A stretch of DNA of 64,000 bases, from assembly GCA_963807005.1 (NCBI GenBank), contig CAWDZK010000001.1, positions 186,001-250,000 of the forward strand, read 5' to 3'. Source of the DNA: CAWDZK01 sp963807005. Lineage in GTDB: Bacteria; Actinomycetota; Actinomycetes; JACCUZ01. A program made the translations under genes and the position numbers. The notes under the pieces were generated by a model, which was not told the DNA's origin, did not search any database, and saw only the letters and a list, made by a program, of their open reading frames with translations. Below, piece by piece: positions 1 to 8,283 of this stretch (position 1 is the first letter of the stretch; the number at the start of each line of letters is the position of its first letter).

Positions 1-884
1 GCCACGTCGAGAGGCTGCGGCCGCGCGTCCAGGCCACCGCCGACGCCCTGCTGGACGCCGTCGACCCCTCGTCGTTCGACCTGATCGCCGACTACGCCGA
101 GCCGCTGCCGGTCGCCGTCATCGCCGACCTGCTCGGCGTACCCGAGGAGGACCGGCCGCTCCTGCGGCCGTGGTCGGCCGACATCGTCGCGATGTACGAG
201 TACGACCACGGCCCCGAGGTGGCGCCCCGCGCCGTGGCCGCGGCCACCGAGTTCGCCGCGTACATGCGCGAGCTCGCCGACGAGCGGCGCCGCGCGCCGC
301 GCGACGACCTGGTCAGCCACCTCGCCGCCGCCGAGGACGGTGGCGAGCGGCTCAGCGGGGACGAGCTGGTGGCGTCGGCGATCCTGCTGCTCAACGCCGG
401 CCACGAGGCGTCGGTGAACGCGTTCGGCAACGGGGTGGTCGCGCTGCTCGCCGCCCCCGACCAGCTCGCGGTCCTCCGTGCCGGTGCGGACGACGACGAC
501 CTGGTGGCCAGCACGATCGAGGAGATGATCCGGTACGACGCGCCGCTGCAGCTGTTCGAGCGCACGGCCAAGCAGGACGCCGAGGTCGGCGGCCTCGAGG
601 TCCCGGCGGGCACCCAGGTGGCGGCTCTGCTCGGCGCCGCCAACCGCGACCCCGCGCAGTTCGCCGACCCGGACGTGCTCGACGTCACCCGGTCGCCCAA
701 CCCGCACATCGGCTTCGGCGCCGGGCTGCACCACTGCCTCGGGGCCCCGCTGGCGCGGATGGAGCTGCAGATCACGCTGCCGACCCTGCTGCGTCGTTGC
801 CCGGACCTGCACCTCACCGGCGAACCGGTGCGGCGCTCGACGTTCGTGCTGCGCGGCTACGGCGCGGTGCCGGTCGGCGGCTGA
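1..884 (+). CDS. Cytochrome P450, 3' part (5' end outside window)
   Basis: A heme-thiolate monooxygenase that would hydroxylate a small molecule using electrons from a ferredoxin. The reading frame is open from base 3, so the N-terminal part lies outside the window. Visible marks are the I-helix AGHEAS (about 400-417, with Ser where most P450s have Thr), the ExxR motif in EEMIR (about 523-537) and the heme loop FGAGLHHCLG with its Cys ligand (about 714-743). The length and the soluble look fit a bacterial class I P450 of the CYP105/107-like type. Its end overlaps the convergent methyltransferase by 28 bases. No ferredoxin or reductase gene is visible, so the substrate cannot be guessed. Confidence 0.93.
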   Translation, partial: HVERLRPRVQATADALLDAVDPSSFDLIADYAEPLPVAVIADLLGVPEEDRPLLRPWSADIVAMYEYDHGPEVAPRAVAAATEFAAYMRELADERRRAPRDDLVSHLAAAEDGGERLSGDELVASAILLLNAGHEASVNAFGNGVVALLAAPDQLAVLRAGADDDDLVASTIEEMIRYDAPLQLFERTAKQDAEVGGLEVPAGTQVAALLGAANRDPAQFADPDVLDVTRSPNPHIGFGAGLHHCLGAPLARMELQITLPTLLRRCPDLHLTGEPVRRSTFVLRGYGAVPVGG

Positions 885-1849
885 GCCGCTCGCAGGCCGG
901 CCGGCAGCTCGACACCGACCGCCTGCACCAGCCAGCCGAACCCGCCCAGCCCGTGCGGGTCGGTCAGCTCGGCAAGCTCGCCGCGGGCAGAGAGGGCGCG
1001 GACGTAGCCGGCCGGGTCGGTGCGCGCGAGCTCGTGCGGCGGCCGGGAGGCGCTGATGCCCAGGGCGGCCAGCGCAGCCGACTGGCTGGTGCGCACCGTG
1101 GCCGTCGCGCCGGCCTGCTCACCGGCCGCTGCGCAGGCGTCCAGCGCCACGTGGCTGGTGACGTCGCAGCTGCCGTCCGGTACCGGCGCGACCTGCCGGC
1201 CGTCCCGGTAGCCGGTGAGGCTGCCGCCGGCCGGGCGGCTACCGCGGTCGTGGCCGTAGTCGACGGCGACAGCGACCCCGCGCCGCAGGGGGCGGACCAG
1301 GGCCGCCCAGGCCTGGTCGCGCGGGAGCCCGACCTCGGCCCGGGCTCCGGGGCCGGCGACCGGCCACCACCGCTCCAGCCACGCCTCGTCCTCGCCGGAC
1401 ACCGGGTCACCGACCCGCTCGTCGCCGGTGGCCGGGTCGACGAGCACCAGCCGCCAGCGCCGACCGTCGTGCTCGGCGACCTCGACCGGTACGTCGTCCA
1501 GCAGCTCGTGCGCGACCACCAGGGCCTCGCCGACCTCCGGTGCCGTGTCGGTCCAGTCCACTACCGGGGGCAGCTCGGCCGGCCGCCCGGCGATGTCGAC
1601 TCCCACGAGCGACAGGTCCGGCGCCAGCCGGTGCAGGTCGGTCAGCAGCTCGCCGCTGCCGGCGCCGACGTCGAGAACCGTCGGGAGACCGGTGGCGCGC
1701 ACCAGCGAGAGCACTGCGCTCGCGACCAGCGTCGAGGCGTGCACGGAGGTGCGGAAGTGCGCGGCCGGGCGGTTGCGCCGGTAGAACCCCTCGGGCCCGT
1801 ACAGCGCGCGGTCGGTGGCCTCCCGCCACGGCACCCAGCTGTGATCCAT
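857..1849 (-). CDS. MidA/NDUFAF7-type SAM-dependent methyltransferase (DUF185)
   Basis: 330 residues. A class I SAM-binding motif, DVGAGSG, sits at residues 60-66, and the family-typical AVDYGHDR lies near residue 195. Eukaryotic members methylate an arginine of complex I subunit NDUFS2; the bacterial target is generally unknown. The ATG start at 1849 gives the usual N-terminus of the family. The gene is divergent from the PIG-L gene, about 57-100 bases away, and convergent with the P450. The family call is firm; the substrate is not. Confidence 0.8.
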   Translation of the reverse strand: MDHSWVPWREATDRALYGPEGFYRRNRPAAHFRTSVHASTLVASAVLSLVRATGLPTVLDVGAGSGELLTDLHRLAPDLSLVGVDIAGRPAELPPVVDWTDTAPEVGEALVVAHELLDDVPVEVAEHDGRRWRLVLVDPATGDERVGDPVSGEDEAWLERWWPVAGPGARAEVGLPRDQAWAALVRPLRRGVAVAVDYGHDRGSRPAGGSLTGYRDGRQVAPVPDGSCDVTSHVALDACAAAGEQAGATATVRTSQSAALAALGISASRPPHELARTDPAGYVRALSARGELAELTDPHGLGGFGWLVQAVGVELPAGLRAAQPPTGTAP

Positions 1850-1905
1850 CAGGTCCGGATCGTCGCAGACGGGTGGCCGGCGCGACGATGTCGACCCGGT
1901 GACCA

Positions 1906-2799
1906 GTGGCGGGGCTCGACACGGGGCGGCAGTCGGTCGATCATTCCGGCGTGGAGGCCGGGCGCACGCTGATGATGGTCGTGGCGCACCCGGACGACGA
2001 CGCGTACGGGCTGGCCGGCACCGTCGCGCTGCACGCCGGCGATCCCTTGTTCCGGTACGTGCTCGTGCACGCGACCGACGGCGGCGCGGGGGAGATCCCG
2101 CCGGGATTCCCGGCCACCCGGGAGACCCTGGGCGCCGTCCGCCGGGCCGAGGACGAGGCCGCGTGGCGGGTGCTCGGCCGGCCGCCGGACCGGCACGAGT
2201 GGCTCGACTACGACGACGGTGCGGTGCCCGACGTGCCGTTCGAGGAGCTGGTCGACCGGATCGCCGACATCATGGCCGAGGAGCGACCGGACGTGGTTGC
2301 CACCTTCGGTCCCGACGGCATCACCGGTCACCCGGACCACGTCCGGGTCGGCGCGGCCACCGACGCCGCGTTCGACCGGCTGGCCGCGACATCCGGACCC
2401 GGGCTGCACCGGCTGCTGCACGGAGCCATCCCGCAGTCGGTGTTCGAGCGCTGGAACGCGGCCCTGGTGAGCAAGGGCCTGCCGCCCTGGAACCCGGAGG
2501 CGGTCTACCACCTGCGCGGCGTGCCGGACGAGCTGATCGGGCTGACCGTCGACACGTCGTCGGTGGCGATGCGAGTCATCAGCGGCCTGAAGGAGCACCG
2601 CAGCCAGCTGCACGTCATCAGGAACCCCGACGCCAGCGACGAGAAGTGGGCCCGGAGCGTCGCGCGCGAGCACTGCGTGGTCGTACGTGGCGGCGCCGAG
2701 CACGTGCTGTCCGACGTGTTCGAGGACCTGCCGCCGCGCGACAGCGGCCGTCAGGAGGCCAGCAGCGATGCCGTCGCAGGGTCGTCCGCCCCGTCGTAG
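1906..2799 (+). CDS. PIG-L family deacetylase (LmbE-like)
   Basis: Zinc-dependent N-acetyl deacetylase family, which includes MshB, Mca and GlcNAc-PI deacetylase. The metal site is visible as AHPDDD at residues 27-32 and as GHPDH around residue 142. The frame is 297 residues from a GTG at 1906. A GTG at 1951 gives a shorter start just before the first beta strand and may be the true one; neither has a good ribosome binding site. A second family member lies at 28480-29190. The substrate is unknown: it is too divergent to call MshB or Mca. The 3' end overlaps the convergent DUF1810 gene by 49 bases. Confidence 0.85.
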   Translation: MAGLDTGRQSVDHSGVEAGRTLMMVVAHPDDDAYGLAGTVALHAGDPLFRYVLVHATDGGAGEIPPGFPATRETLGAVRRAEDEAAWRVLGRPPDRHEWLDYDDGAVPDVPFEELVDRIADIMAEERPDVVATFGPDGITGHPDHVRVGAATDAAFDRLAATSGPGLHRLLHGAIPQSVFERWNAALVSKGLPPWNPEAVYHLRGVPDELIGLTVDTSSVAMRVISGLKEHRSQLHVIRNPDASDEKWARSVAREHCVVVRGGAEHVLSDVFEDLPPRDSGRQEASSDAVAGSSAPS

Positions 2800-3191
2800 T
2801 AGCGGGCGAGCACCGCACGGAACACCGGCTCGTCGGGAGCGACATGCGCGAACAGCGTCATCGACGAGCGCAGCTTCAGCGCGTCGACCGGACCGAGGAC
2901 CTCGACCGGGTCGCTGCCTGGCAGCCCGGTCAGCGCCTGCGCGCACTCCCTCAGCCGAGGGCCGAGCACGGGGTGCGCGAGGTAGGCGCGCGCCTCCTCG
3001 GCCCCGGTGATGCCGAAGTGCTGCGCGGTGCTGCTGCGCCCGAGACCGGCCAGCTGCGGGAAGACGAACCACATCCAGTGGCTGCGCTTGTGCCCGGTCC
3101 ACAGCTCGGCCAGCGCCTCGTCGTACGTGCCGCCGGCCTCCTGTGCCTCGACGAAGCGCTTGAGGTCGAACGGGTCCTGGTCGTCGGCCAT
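2751..3191 (-). CDS. DUF1810 family protein
   Basis: 146 residues. The sequence FDLKRFVEAQ near the N-terminus and WMWFVFPQLAGLG further in are hallmarks of the DUF1810 family, whose function is unknown. The start at 3191 (MADDQDP) is preceded by GGGAAGGGG at good spacing, so I prefer it to an upstream in-frame start at 3221. The gene is divergent from the DHFR-like reductase, and a 24-base inverted repeat lies between them. It is probably cytosolic: no signal peptide or membrane segment is seen. Confidence 0.8.
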   Translation of the reverse strand: MADDQDPFDLKRFVEAQEAGGTYDEALAELWTGHKRSHWMWFVFPQLAGLGRSSTAQHFGITGAEEARAYLAHPVLGPRLRECAQALTGLPGSDPVEVLGPVDALKLRSSMTLFAHVAPDEPVFRAVLARYYDGADDPATASLLAS

Positions 3192-3230
3192 CGGCAGCGT
3201 CCCCTTCCCGGCCGGCCGCACCCGCGATGA

Positions 3231-3254
3231 GTAGACCGCTGTCCTCTGGTCTAC
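3231..3254. promoter_or_regulatory. Inverted repeat between divergent genes, possible operator
   Basis: GTAGACC (3231-3237) and its exact complement GGTCTAC (3248-3254) flank a 10-base spacer. The element sits 40 bases upstream of the DUF1810 start and 38 bases upstream of the reductase start. It could be a dimeric repressor site acting on both genes. No regulator gene is adjacent, so this is inference from symmetry and position. Confidence 0.4.
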
Positions 3255-3292
3255 ACCTGGAAGGCTGACAACGACGAGAGGCGGGGGGTCGG

Positions 3293-3877
3293 GTGCGCAC
3301 GCTGGTGGTGATCGAGTTCATGTCGCTGGACGGTGTCGTGCAGGCACCCGGTGACCCGCGAGAGGACGTCGAGGGCGGATTCGCTCACGGCGGCTGGCAA
3401 CGCGACTACTTCGACGAGGTCTTCGTGCAGCAGGCGCTGCCGGGCATGGCGGAGACCGACGCGCAGCTGTTCGGTAGGAAGACCTACGACAAGATGGCCG
3501 CGTTCTGGCCGACGGTCGGCGACGACGACCCGTTCGCGAGGCACCTCAACCACGTGTCGAAGTACGTCGCCTCACGCAGCCTGACCCAGGCGTCCTGGGC
3601 CGGCACGACCGTGCTGACCGGTGACGTGCCCGCGCAGGTGCGCGCGCTCAAGGAGCAGGACGGCGGCCGGATCTCGGTGCTCGGCAGCGCCGACCTGGTG
3701 CAGACCCTGATGGCGCACGACCTGGTCGACGAGTACGCGCTGGCCGTGCACCCGATCGTGCTCGGCTCAGGGAAGCGGTTGTTCCGCGATGCCGCCGCGC
3801 CGCTGCGGCTCGAGCTGGTCGGCTCGGTGACCACGACGACCGGCGTGCTGATGACGACCTATCGCCCGGTCCGCTGA
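3293..3877 (+). CDS. Dihydrofolate reductase-fold protein (RibD C-terminal domain family)
   Basis: 194 residues. The opening MRTLVVIEFMSLDGVVQAP and the LFGRKTYDKM segment are typical of the YyaP/YwjB-like RibD_C group, which shares the DHFR fold and probably binds NADPH. A GSADLVQTL segment followed by HPIVLGSGKRLF completes the family pattern. The GTG start has a GGCGGGGGG purine run just upstream. Members of this group are usually stand-alone reductases of unknown substrate. I do not regard it as the housekeeping folate DHFR. Confidence 0.85.
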   Translation: MRTLVVIEFMSLDGVVQAPGDPREDVEGGFAHGGWQRDYFDEVFVQQALPGMAETDAQLFGRKTYDKMAAFWPTVGDDDPFARHLNHVSKYVASRSLTQASWAGTTVLTGDVPAQVRALKEQDGGRISVLGSADLVQTLMAHDLVDEYALAVHPIVLGSGKRLFRDAAAPLRLELVGSVTTTTGVLMTTYRPVR

Positions 3878-3966
3878 GGCGGACGCCGGGCCGGCCGTCC
3901 GGGTGCCGCGGGCCGGACGCCGTACGCTGACTGCCGTCCGGTACCCCTGCGAGGACTGGAACAGCC

Positions 3967-4869
3967 GTGACCTCCACCCCCTCGGTCGACGACCGACCCG
4001 CCCGGCTGTCCGTCGGTGTCGTCGGCGCGGGCCGGGTCGGAGCCGTGCTCGGCGCGGCGCTCGCGCAGGCCGGGCACCGGGTGGTCGCGGTCTCGGGCGT
4101 CTCGGACGCCAGCCGCCGCCGGGCCGAGGCGCTGCTACCCGGCGTGCCGGTGCTCCCCCCGACCGAGGTGCTCGCCAGCGCCGAGCTGGTGCTGCTCACC
4201 GTCCCCGACGACGTGCTGCCTGACCTGGTCGCCGGCATCGCCGCCGCCGGCGGGGTGCGGTCCGGGCAGCTGATCGCGCACACCAGCGGCCGGTACGGCG
4301 TCGCGGTGCTCGACCCGGTGACCCGGCTCGGCGCCCTCCCGCTCGCCCTGCACCCGGCGATGACGTTCACCGGCCGGCCGGAGGACCTGGCCCGGCTGGC
4401 CGGAGCCTGCTTCGGCATGACCGCACCGGGGCCGCTGCGGCCGATCGCCGAGGTGCTGGTGGTGGAGATGGGCGCCGACCCGCAGTGGGTCGAGGAGGAC
4501 GCGCGCCCGCTGTACCACGCCGCCTTGGCCGGGGGCGCGAACCACCTGGCCACCCTGGTCAACGAGTCGGTCGACCTGCTCCACCGCTGCGGCGTCGCCG
4601 AGCCGGAGCGGCTGCTGGCGCCCCTGCTCGGGGCCTCGCTGGACAATGCGCTGCGGTCCGGCGACGCGGCGCTCACCGGACCGGTGGCCCGCGGCGACGC
4701 CGGAACCGTCGCCGCCCACGTCGCGGTGCTGCGCCAGGTGTCGCCGGACACCGCGGCGGCGTACATCGCGATGGCACGGCTCACCGCCGATCGGGCGCTC
4801 GCGGCCGGACTCCTCAAGCCCGAGGCGGCCGAGGCCCTCCTGGACGTCCTCGCCGGAGGCGCTGCATGA
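3967..4869 (+). CDS. Rossmann-fold and DUF2520 protein of the pantothenate operon
   Basis: 300 residues from GTG. A GAGRVG dinucleotide-binding loop is at residues 20-25, followed by a C-terminal helical DUF2520 domain with a 6-phosphogluconate-dehydrogenase-like fold. The gene overlaps panC by ATGA. The same neighbour (Rv3603c) stands before panC in Mycobacterium tuberculosis, which suggests a role near pantothenate synthesis. It could be a ketopantoate-type reductase, but this is unproven. It opens a three-gene unit with panC and coaX. Confidence 0.88.
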   Translation: MTSTPSVDDRPARLSVGVVGAGRVGAVLGAALAQAGHRVVAVSGVSDASRRRAEALLPGVPVLPPTEVLASAELVLLTVPDDVLPDLVAGIAAAGGVRSGQLIAHTSGRYGVAVLDPVTRLGALPLALHPAMTFTGRPEDLARLAGACFGMTAPGPLRPIAEVLVVEMGADPQWVEEDARPLYHAALAGGANHLATLVNESVDLLHRCGVAEPERLLAPLLGASLDNALRSGDAALTGPVARGDAGTVAAHVAVLRQVSPDTAAAYIAMARLTADRALAAGLLKPEAAEALLDVLAGGAA

Positions 4870-5711
4870 CCCAGCTGGTGCACAACCGCGACGACCTCCG
4901 CGCGGCGCTCGCCGGCCGCGACGGCCCGGTCGGGGTCGTCATGACGATGGGCGCGCTGCACAAGGGACACCGCGAGCTCGTGCACGTGGCCCGCGCGCGC
5001 TGCGCCGTCGTGGTGGTCACGGTGTTCCTCAACCCGCTGCAGTTCGCCCCGACCGAGGACCTGTCCCGCTACCCCAAGACCCTCGAGGCCGACCTCGCCC
5101 TGTGCGAGGCCGAGGGCGTCGACGTGGTGTTCGCGCCGGACGCCGACGAGGTCTACCCCGCCGGGCGGCCGCAGGTGCAGGTGCACGCCGGCCCGCTCGG
5201 CGACGTCCTCGAGGGGGCGTCCCGGCCGGGTCACTTCGACGGTGTCCTCACCGTCGTCGCGAAGCTGCTCAACCTCACCCGGCCCGACGTCGCGTACTTC
5301 GGTCAGAAGGACGCCCAGCAGCTGCTGCTGATCGCCCGGATGGTGCAGGACCTCAACTTCCCGGTCGAGGTCGACGCGGTGCCGACCGTACGGGACCCCG
5401 ACGGTCTGGCGCTGTCGTCGCGGAACACGTACCTCACCGCGGACGACCGAGCGGCGGCGCTGGCGCTCTCGAAGGCACTCTTCGCCGGGGTCGCCGAGGA
5501 GGCCGCCGGGGCGGACGCCGTACGCCGAGCCGCGCACGCCGTCCTCGACGCCCAGGCCGCCCTCGACCTCGACTATCTCGCCCTGGTCGACCCGATGACC
5601 CTGACCGAGGTTGCCGACGACGCCACCGGCCCGGCCCTGCTGGCGGTCGCGGCCAGGGTGGGGACCACCCGGTTGATCGACAACGTGCCCGTGAGGCTGC
5701 GGGCGACCTGA
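4866..5711 (+). CDS. panC: Pantothenate synthetase (pantoate--beta-alanine ligase)
   Basis: 281 residues. It joins pantoate and beta-alanine with ATP through a pantoyl-adenylate, the last step of vitamin B5 synthesis, in the cytosol. The nucleotidyltransferase motif MTMGALHKGH (residues 26-35), the YFGQKDAQQ pantoate-binding segment (144-152) and the KMSKS-like LSSRN (183-187) are all present. The ATG overlaps the DUF2520 stop by four bases, and its own stop overlaps the coaX start by one base. Translation is therefore coupled across the operon. panD, which sits here in mycobacteria, is absent. Confidence 0.97.
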   Translation: MTQLVHNRDDLRAALAGRDGPVGVVMTMGALHKGHRELVHVARARCAVVVVTVFLNPLQFAPTEDLSRYPKTLEADLALCEAEGVDVVFAPDADEVYPAGRPQVQVHAGPLGDVLEGASRPGHFDGVLTVVAKLLNLTRPDVAYFGQKDAQQLLLIARMVQDLNFPVEVDAVPTVRDPDGLALSSRNTYLTADDRAAALALSKALFAGVAEEAAGADAVRRAAHAVLDAQAALDLDYLALVDPMTLTEVADDATGPALLAVAARVGTTRLIDNVPVRLRAT

Positions 5712-6517
5712 TGCTGCTCGCCATCGACGTCGGCAACACCCACACCGTCCTCGGCCTGTTCGACGGCGAGGACCTGGTGGAGCACTGGCGGATCGCGACC
5801 GAGGCGCACCGCACCGCCGACGAGATCGCGGTCGTCCTGCGCGGCCTGCTCGCGCAGCACCCCGGCCCGGCGGGGGCAGACGTCGACGGGGTGGCCCTGT
5901 GCTCGACGGTCCCGGCCGTCCTGCACGAGATGCGCGACATGCTGCGCCGCTACTACGGCGACGTTCCGTCCGTCGTGGTCGAGCCGGGGGTGAAGACCGG
6001 CGTGCCGGTGCTCACCGACAACCCCAAGGAGGTCGGCACCGACCGCATCGTCAACGCCGTGGCTGCGGTGGAGCTGTACGGCGGTCCGGCGATCGTCGTG
6101 GACTTCGGCACGGCCACGACGTTCGACGCGGTGTCGGCCAAGGGGGAGTACCTCGGTGGGGCGATCGCTCCCGGCATCGAGATCTCGGTCGAGGCGCTCG
6201 GCAGCCGCGGCGCGCAGCTGCGCCGGGTCGAGCTGGCCCGTCCGCGGTCGGTGATCGGCCGCTCGACCGTGGAGGCGCTGCAGGCGGGCATCCTCTACGG
6301 CTTCGCCGGCCAGGTCGACGGCGTGGTCGCGCGGATGGCCACCGCGCTCGTCGGCCCGGACGGCGACCCCGACGACGTCACCGTGATCGCGACCGGCGGC
6401 CTGGCATCGCTGGTCCTCGACGACGCCGCCGCGATCGACGTGCACGAGCCGTGGCTAACCCTCGTCGGCCTCCGCCTCGTCTACGGCCTCAACTCCCCCG
6501 ACCCCCGGCCGAGTTGA
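5711..6517 (+). CDS. coaX: Type III pantothenate kinase
   Basis: 268 residues. It phosphorylates pantothenate with ATP, the first committed step of CoA synthesis, and depends on a monovalent cation. ASKHA-fold signatures are intact: DVGNT (6-10), GTDRIVNA (109-116), DFGTATTFD (131-139) and GGAIAPG (149-155). The start ATG overlaps the panC stop (CTGATG). The last codons and the stop lie inside a 32-base perfect palindrome that may end the transcript. Confidence 0.97.
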   Translation: MLLAIDVGNTHTVLGLFDGEDLVEHWRIATEAHRTADEIAVVLRGLLAQHPGPAGADVDGVALCSTVPAVLHEMRDMLRRYYGDVPSVVVEPGVKTGVPVLTDNPKEVGTDRIVNAVAAVELYGGPAIVVDFGTATTFDAVSAKGEYLGGAIAPGIEISVEALGSRGAQLRRVELARPRSVIGRSTVEALQAGILYGFAGQVDGVVARMATALVGPDGDPDDVTVIATGGLASLVLDDAAAIDVHEPWLTLVGLRLVYGLNSPDPRPS

Positions 6518-6540
6518 TCACGTTAACGTGATCAACTCGG
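6509..6540. repeat. 32-base perfect palindrome over the coaX stop codon
   Basis: The left arm CCGAGTTGATCACGTT (6509-6524) is the exact reverse complement of the right arm (6525-6540), with no spacer. It contains the coaX stop codon at 6515-6517. The central 20 bases recur at 6577-6596. It could be a terminator stem, a protein-binding site or a dispersed palindromic repeat. Confidence 0.9.
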
Positions 6541-6576
6541 ACTGACAGCGGCCTGCAGGCCACAGTAGGTCAGAAG

Positions 6577-6596
6577 TGATCACGTTAACGTGATCA
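6577..6596. repeat. 20-base perfect palindrome upstream of lysS
   Basis: TGATCACGTTAACGTGATCA is perfectly self-complementary and identical to the core of the palindrome at 6509-6540. It ends 25 bases before a TAGCCT -10 element (6622-6627) and 38 bases before the lysS GTG. That puts it around the -35 region, where a bound protein could affect initiation. Confidence 0.88.
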
Positions 6597-6634
6597 TTTC
6601 GGGACGCCGGTGGGGCCTCGGTAGCCTTTCGCGT

Positions 6635-8152
6635 GTGAGTGAGCCGAGCGACCCGACGTCCGAGCAGGTCTCCGCGGACCAGCCCGAGCAGATGCGGGTC
6701 CGCCGGGACAAGCTGGACCGGATGCGTTCGCGCGGCGTCGACCCCTACCCGGTCCACTTCCCGCGTACGACGACGCTGGCCGACCTCCGGGCGACCTACC
6801 CGGAGCTCGAGGTGGACCAGCGCACCGGCGTCCAGGTCGGCGTCGCCGGCCGGGTCGTGCTGTCCCGCACCGGCGGCAAGCTGTGCTTCGCCACCCTGCG
6901 CGACGGCACCGGCGAGCTCCAGGTGATGGTGTCCCTCGACGGCGTCGGCGAGGAGTCGCTCGCCGCCTGGAAGTCCGACGTCGACCTCGGCGACTACGTC
7001 GGCGTCCAGGGCGAGGTCATCAGCTCCCGCCGCGGCGAGCTGTCGGTCCAGGCGAGCAGCTGGACGATGCTGGCCAAGGCGCTGCGCCCGCTGCCGGACA
7101 AGCACAAGGGGCTCACCGACCCCGAGGCCCGGGTGCGGATGCGCTACGTCGACCTGGCGGTCAACGCCGACAGCCGGCAGATGGTGCGCAACCGCGCGAC
7201 CGTCCTGAAGTCGGTGCGCGCCACGCTGGACCGCCACGACTTCCTCGAGGTCGAGACCCCCCTGCTGCAGCCCCTGCACGGCGGCGCCGCGGCCCGCCCG
7301 TTCCGCACCCATCTCAACGCCTTCGACCAGCCGATGTACCTGCGGATCGCGATCGAGCTGTACCTCAAGCGCCTGGTCGTCGGCGGCCTGGACCGGGTCT
7401 ACGAGATCGGCCGCAACTTCCGCAACGAGGGCGTCGACTCCACCCACAGCCCCGAGTTCACGATGCTCGAGGTCTACGAGGCGTACGGCGACTACGGCAC
7501 GATGGCCGCGCTGACCAAGGAGATCGTGGTCGACGCGGCCCGGGCACTCGGCTCGACCGTGGTGCCCGACGGCCGCGGCGGCGAGATCGACCTCGAGGGG
7601 GAGTGGCGGCACCTGCCGATCCTCGAGGCGGTGTCCGAGGCCGTCGGCCAGGAGGTCGACGTCGACACCCCGGTCGAGGTGCTGCGCAAGCTGGCCGACA
7701 AGCACGAGGTCGTCCTCCAGCCGGCGTGGAGCGCAGCAGAGGTCGTCGTCGAGCTGTACGAGCAGCTGGTCGAGGACCACCTCCTGCAGCCGACCTTCGT
7801 CACCGACTACCCGGCCGCCGTCAAGCCGCTGGCCAAGCCGCACCGGTCCAAGCCGGGCCTGGTCGAGGCGTGGGACCTCATCGTCGCCGGCGTCGAGCTG
7901 GCGCCGGCCTACTCCGAGCTCAACGACCCGGTCGAGCAGCGTCGCCGGCTGGTCGAGCAGTCGCTCAAGGCCGCCGGCGGCGACCCCGAGGCGATGAACC
8001 TCGACGAGGACTTCCTGCGCGCGATGGAGTTCGGCATGCCGCCGCAGGGCGGCATGGGCCTGGGCATCGACCGGCTGATCCGGCTGCTCACCGGCGTCCC
8101 GTCGCTGCGCGACACCATCGCGTTCCCGCTGCTCAAGCCCGAAGGGAGCTGA
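6635..8152 (+). CDS. lysS: Lysyl-tRNA synthetase, class II
   Basis: 505 residues. It charges tRNA-Lys with lysine in the cytosol. The order is an N-terminal OB-fold anticodon-binding domain (about residues 60-165) and then the class II catalytic core: motif 1 around FLEVETPLLQP, motif 2 with YEIGRNFRNEGVD and motif 3 with GLGIDRLIRLLTG. I chose the GTG at 6635 because TAGCCT lies 7 bases upstream, a leaderless-type promoter. An upstream in-frame GTG at 6590 falls inside the palindrome. It has the plain LysS architecture, without the membrane domain of LysX. Confidence 0.96.
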   Translation: MSEPSDPTSEQVSADQPEQMRVRRDKLDRMRSRGVDPYPVHFPRTTTLADLRATYPELEVDQRTGVQVGVAGRVVLSRTGGKLCFATLRDGTGELQVMVSLDGVGEESLAAWKSDVDLGDYVGVQGEVISSRRGELSVQASSWTMLAKALRPLPDKHKGLTDPEARVRMRYVDLAVNADSRQMVRNRATVLKSVRATLDRHDFLEVETPLLQPLHGGAAARPFRTHLNAFDQPMYLRIAIELYLKRLVVGGLDRVYEIGRNFRNEGVDSTHSPEFTMLEVYEAYGDYGTMAALTKEIVVDAARALGSTVVPDGRGGEIDLEGEWRHLPILEAVSEAVGQEVDVDTPVEVLRKLADKHEVVLQPAWSAAEVVVELYEQLVEDHLLQPTFVTDYPAAVKPLAKPHRSKPGLVEAWDLIVAGVELAPAYSELNDPVEQRRRLVEQSLKAAGGDPEAMNLDEDFLRAMEFGMPPQGGMGLGIDRLIRLLTGVPSLRDTIAFPLLKPEGS

Positions 8153-8154
8153 CC

Positions 8155-8283
8155 GTGTCGGTCCTCGCAGCGCTGCTGCCGCCCCTTGTCGTCGGCGCCG
8201 CCTTCGTCGCGATCGTGATCGGCGTCAAGCGGTACGCCGACAAGGAGAGCCGCGAGGAGCGCAACGACGAGAACGACCGCTGA
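8155..8283 (+). CDS. 42-residue single-pass membrane peptide
   Basis: A short frame starts two bases after the lysS stop, at a GTG preceded by GAAGGGAG. It encodes one hydrophobic helix (about residues 3-25) and then a strongly charged Lys/Arg/Glu/Asp tail, ending EERNDENDR. The spacing and ribosome binding site argue for real translation from the lysS message. Mycobacteria also carry a very short gene near lysS, but I cannot show homology. Function unknown. Confidence 0.65.
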   Translation: MSVLAALLPPLVVGAAFVAIVIGVKRYADKESREERNDENDR

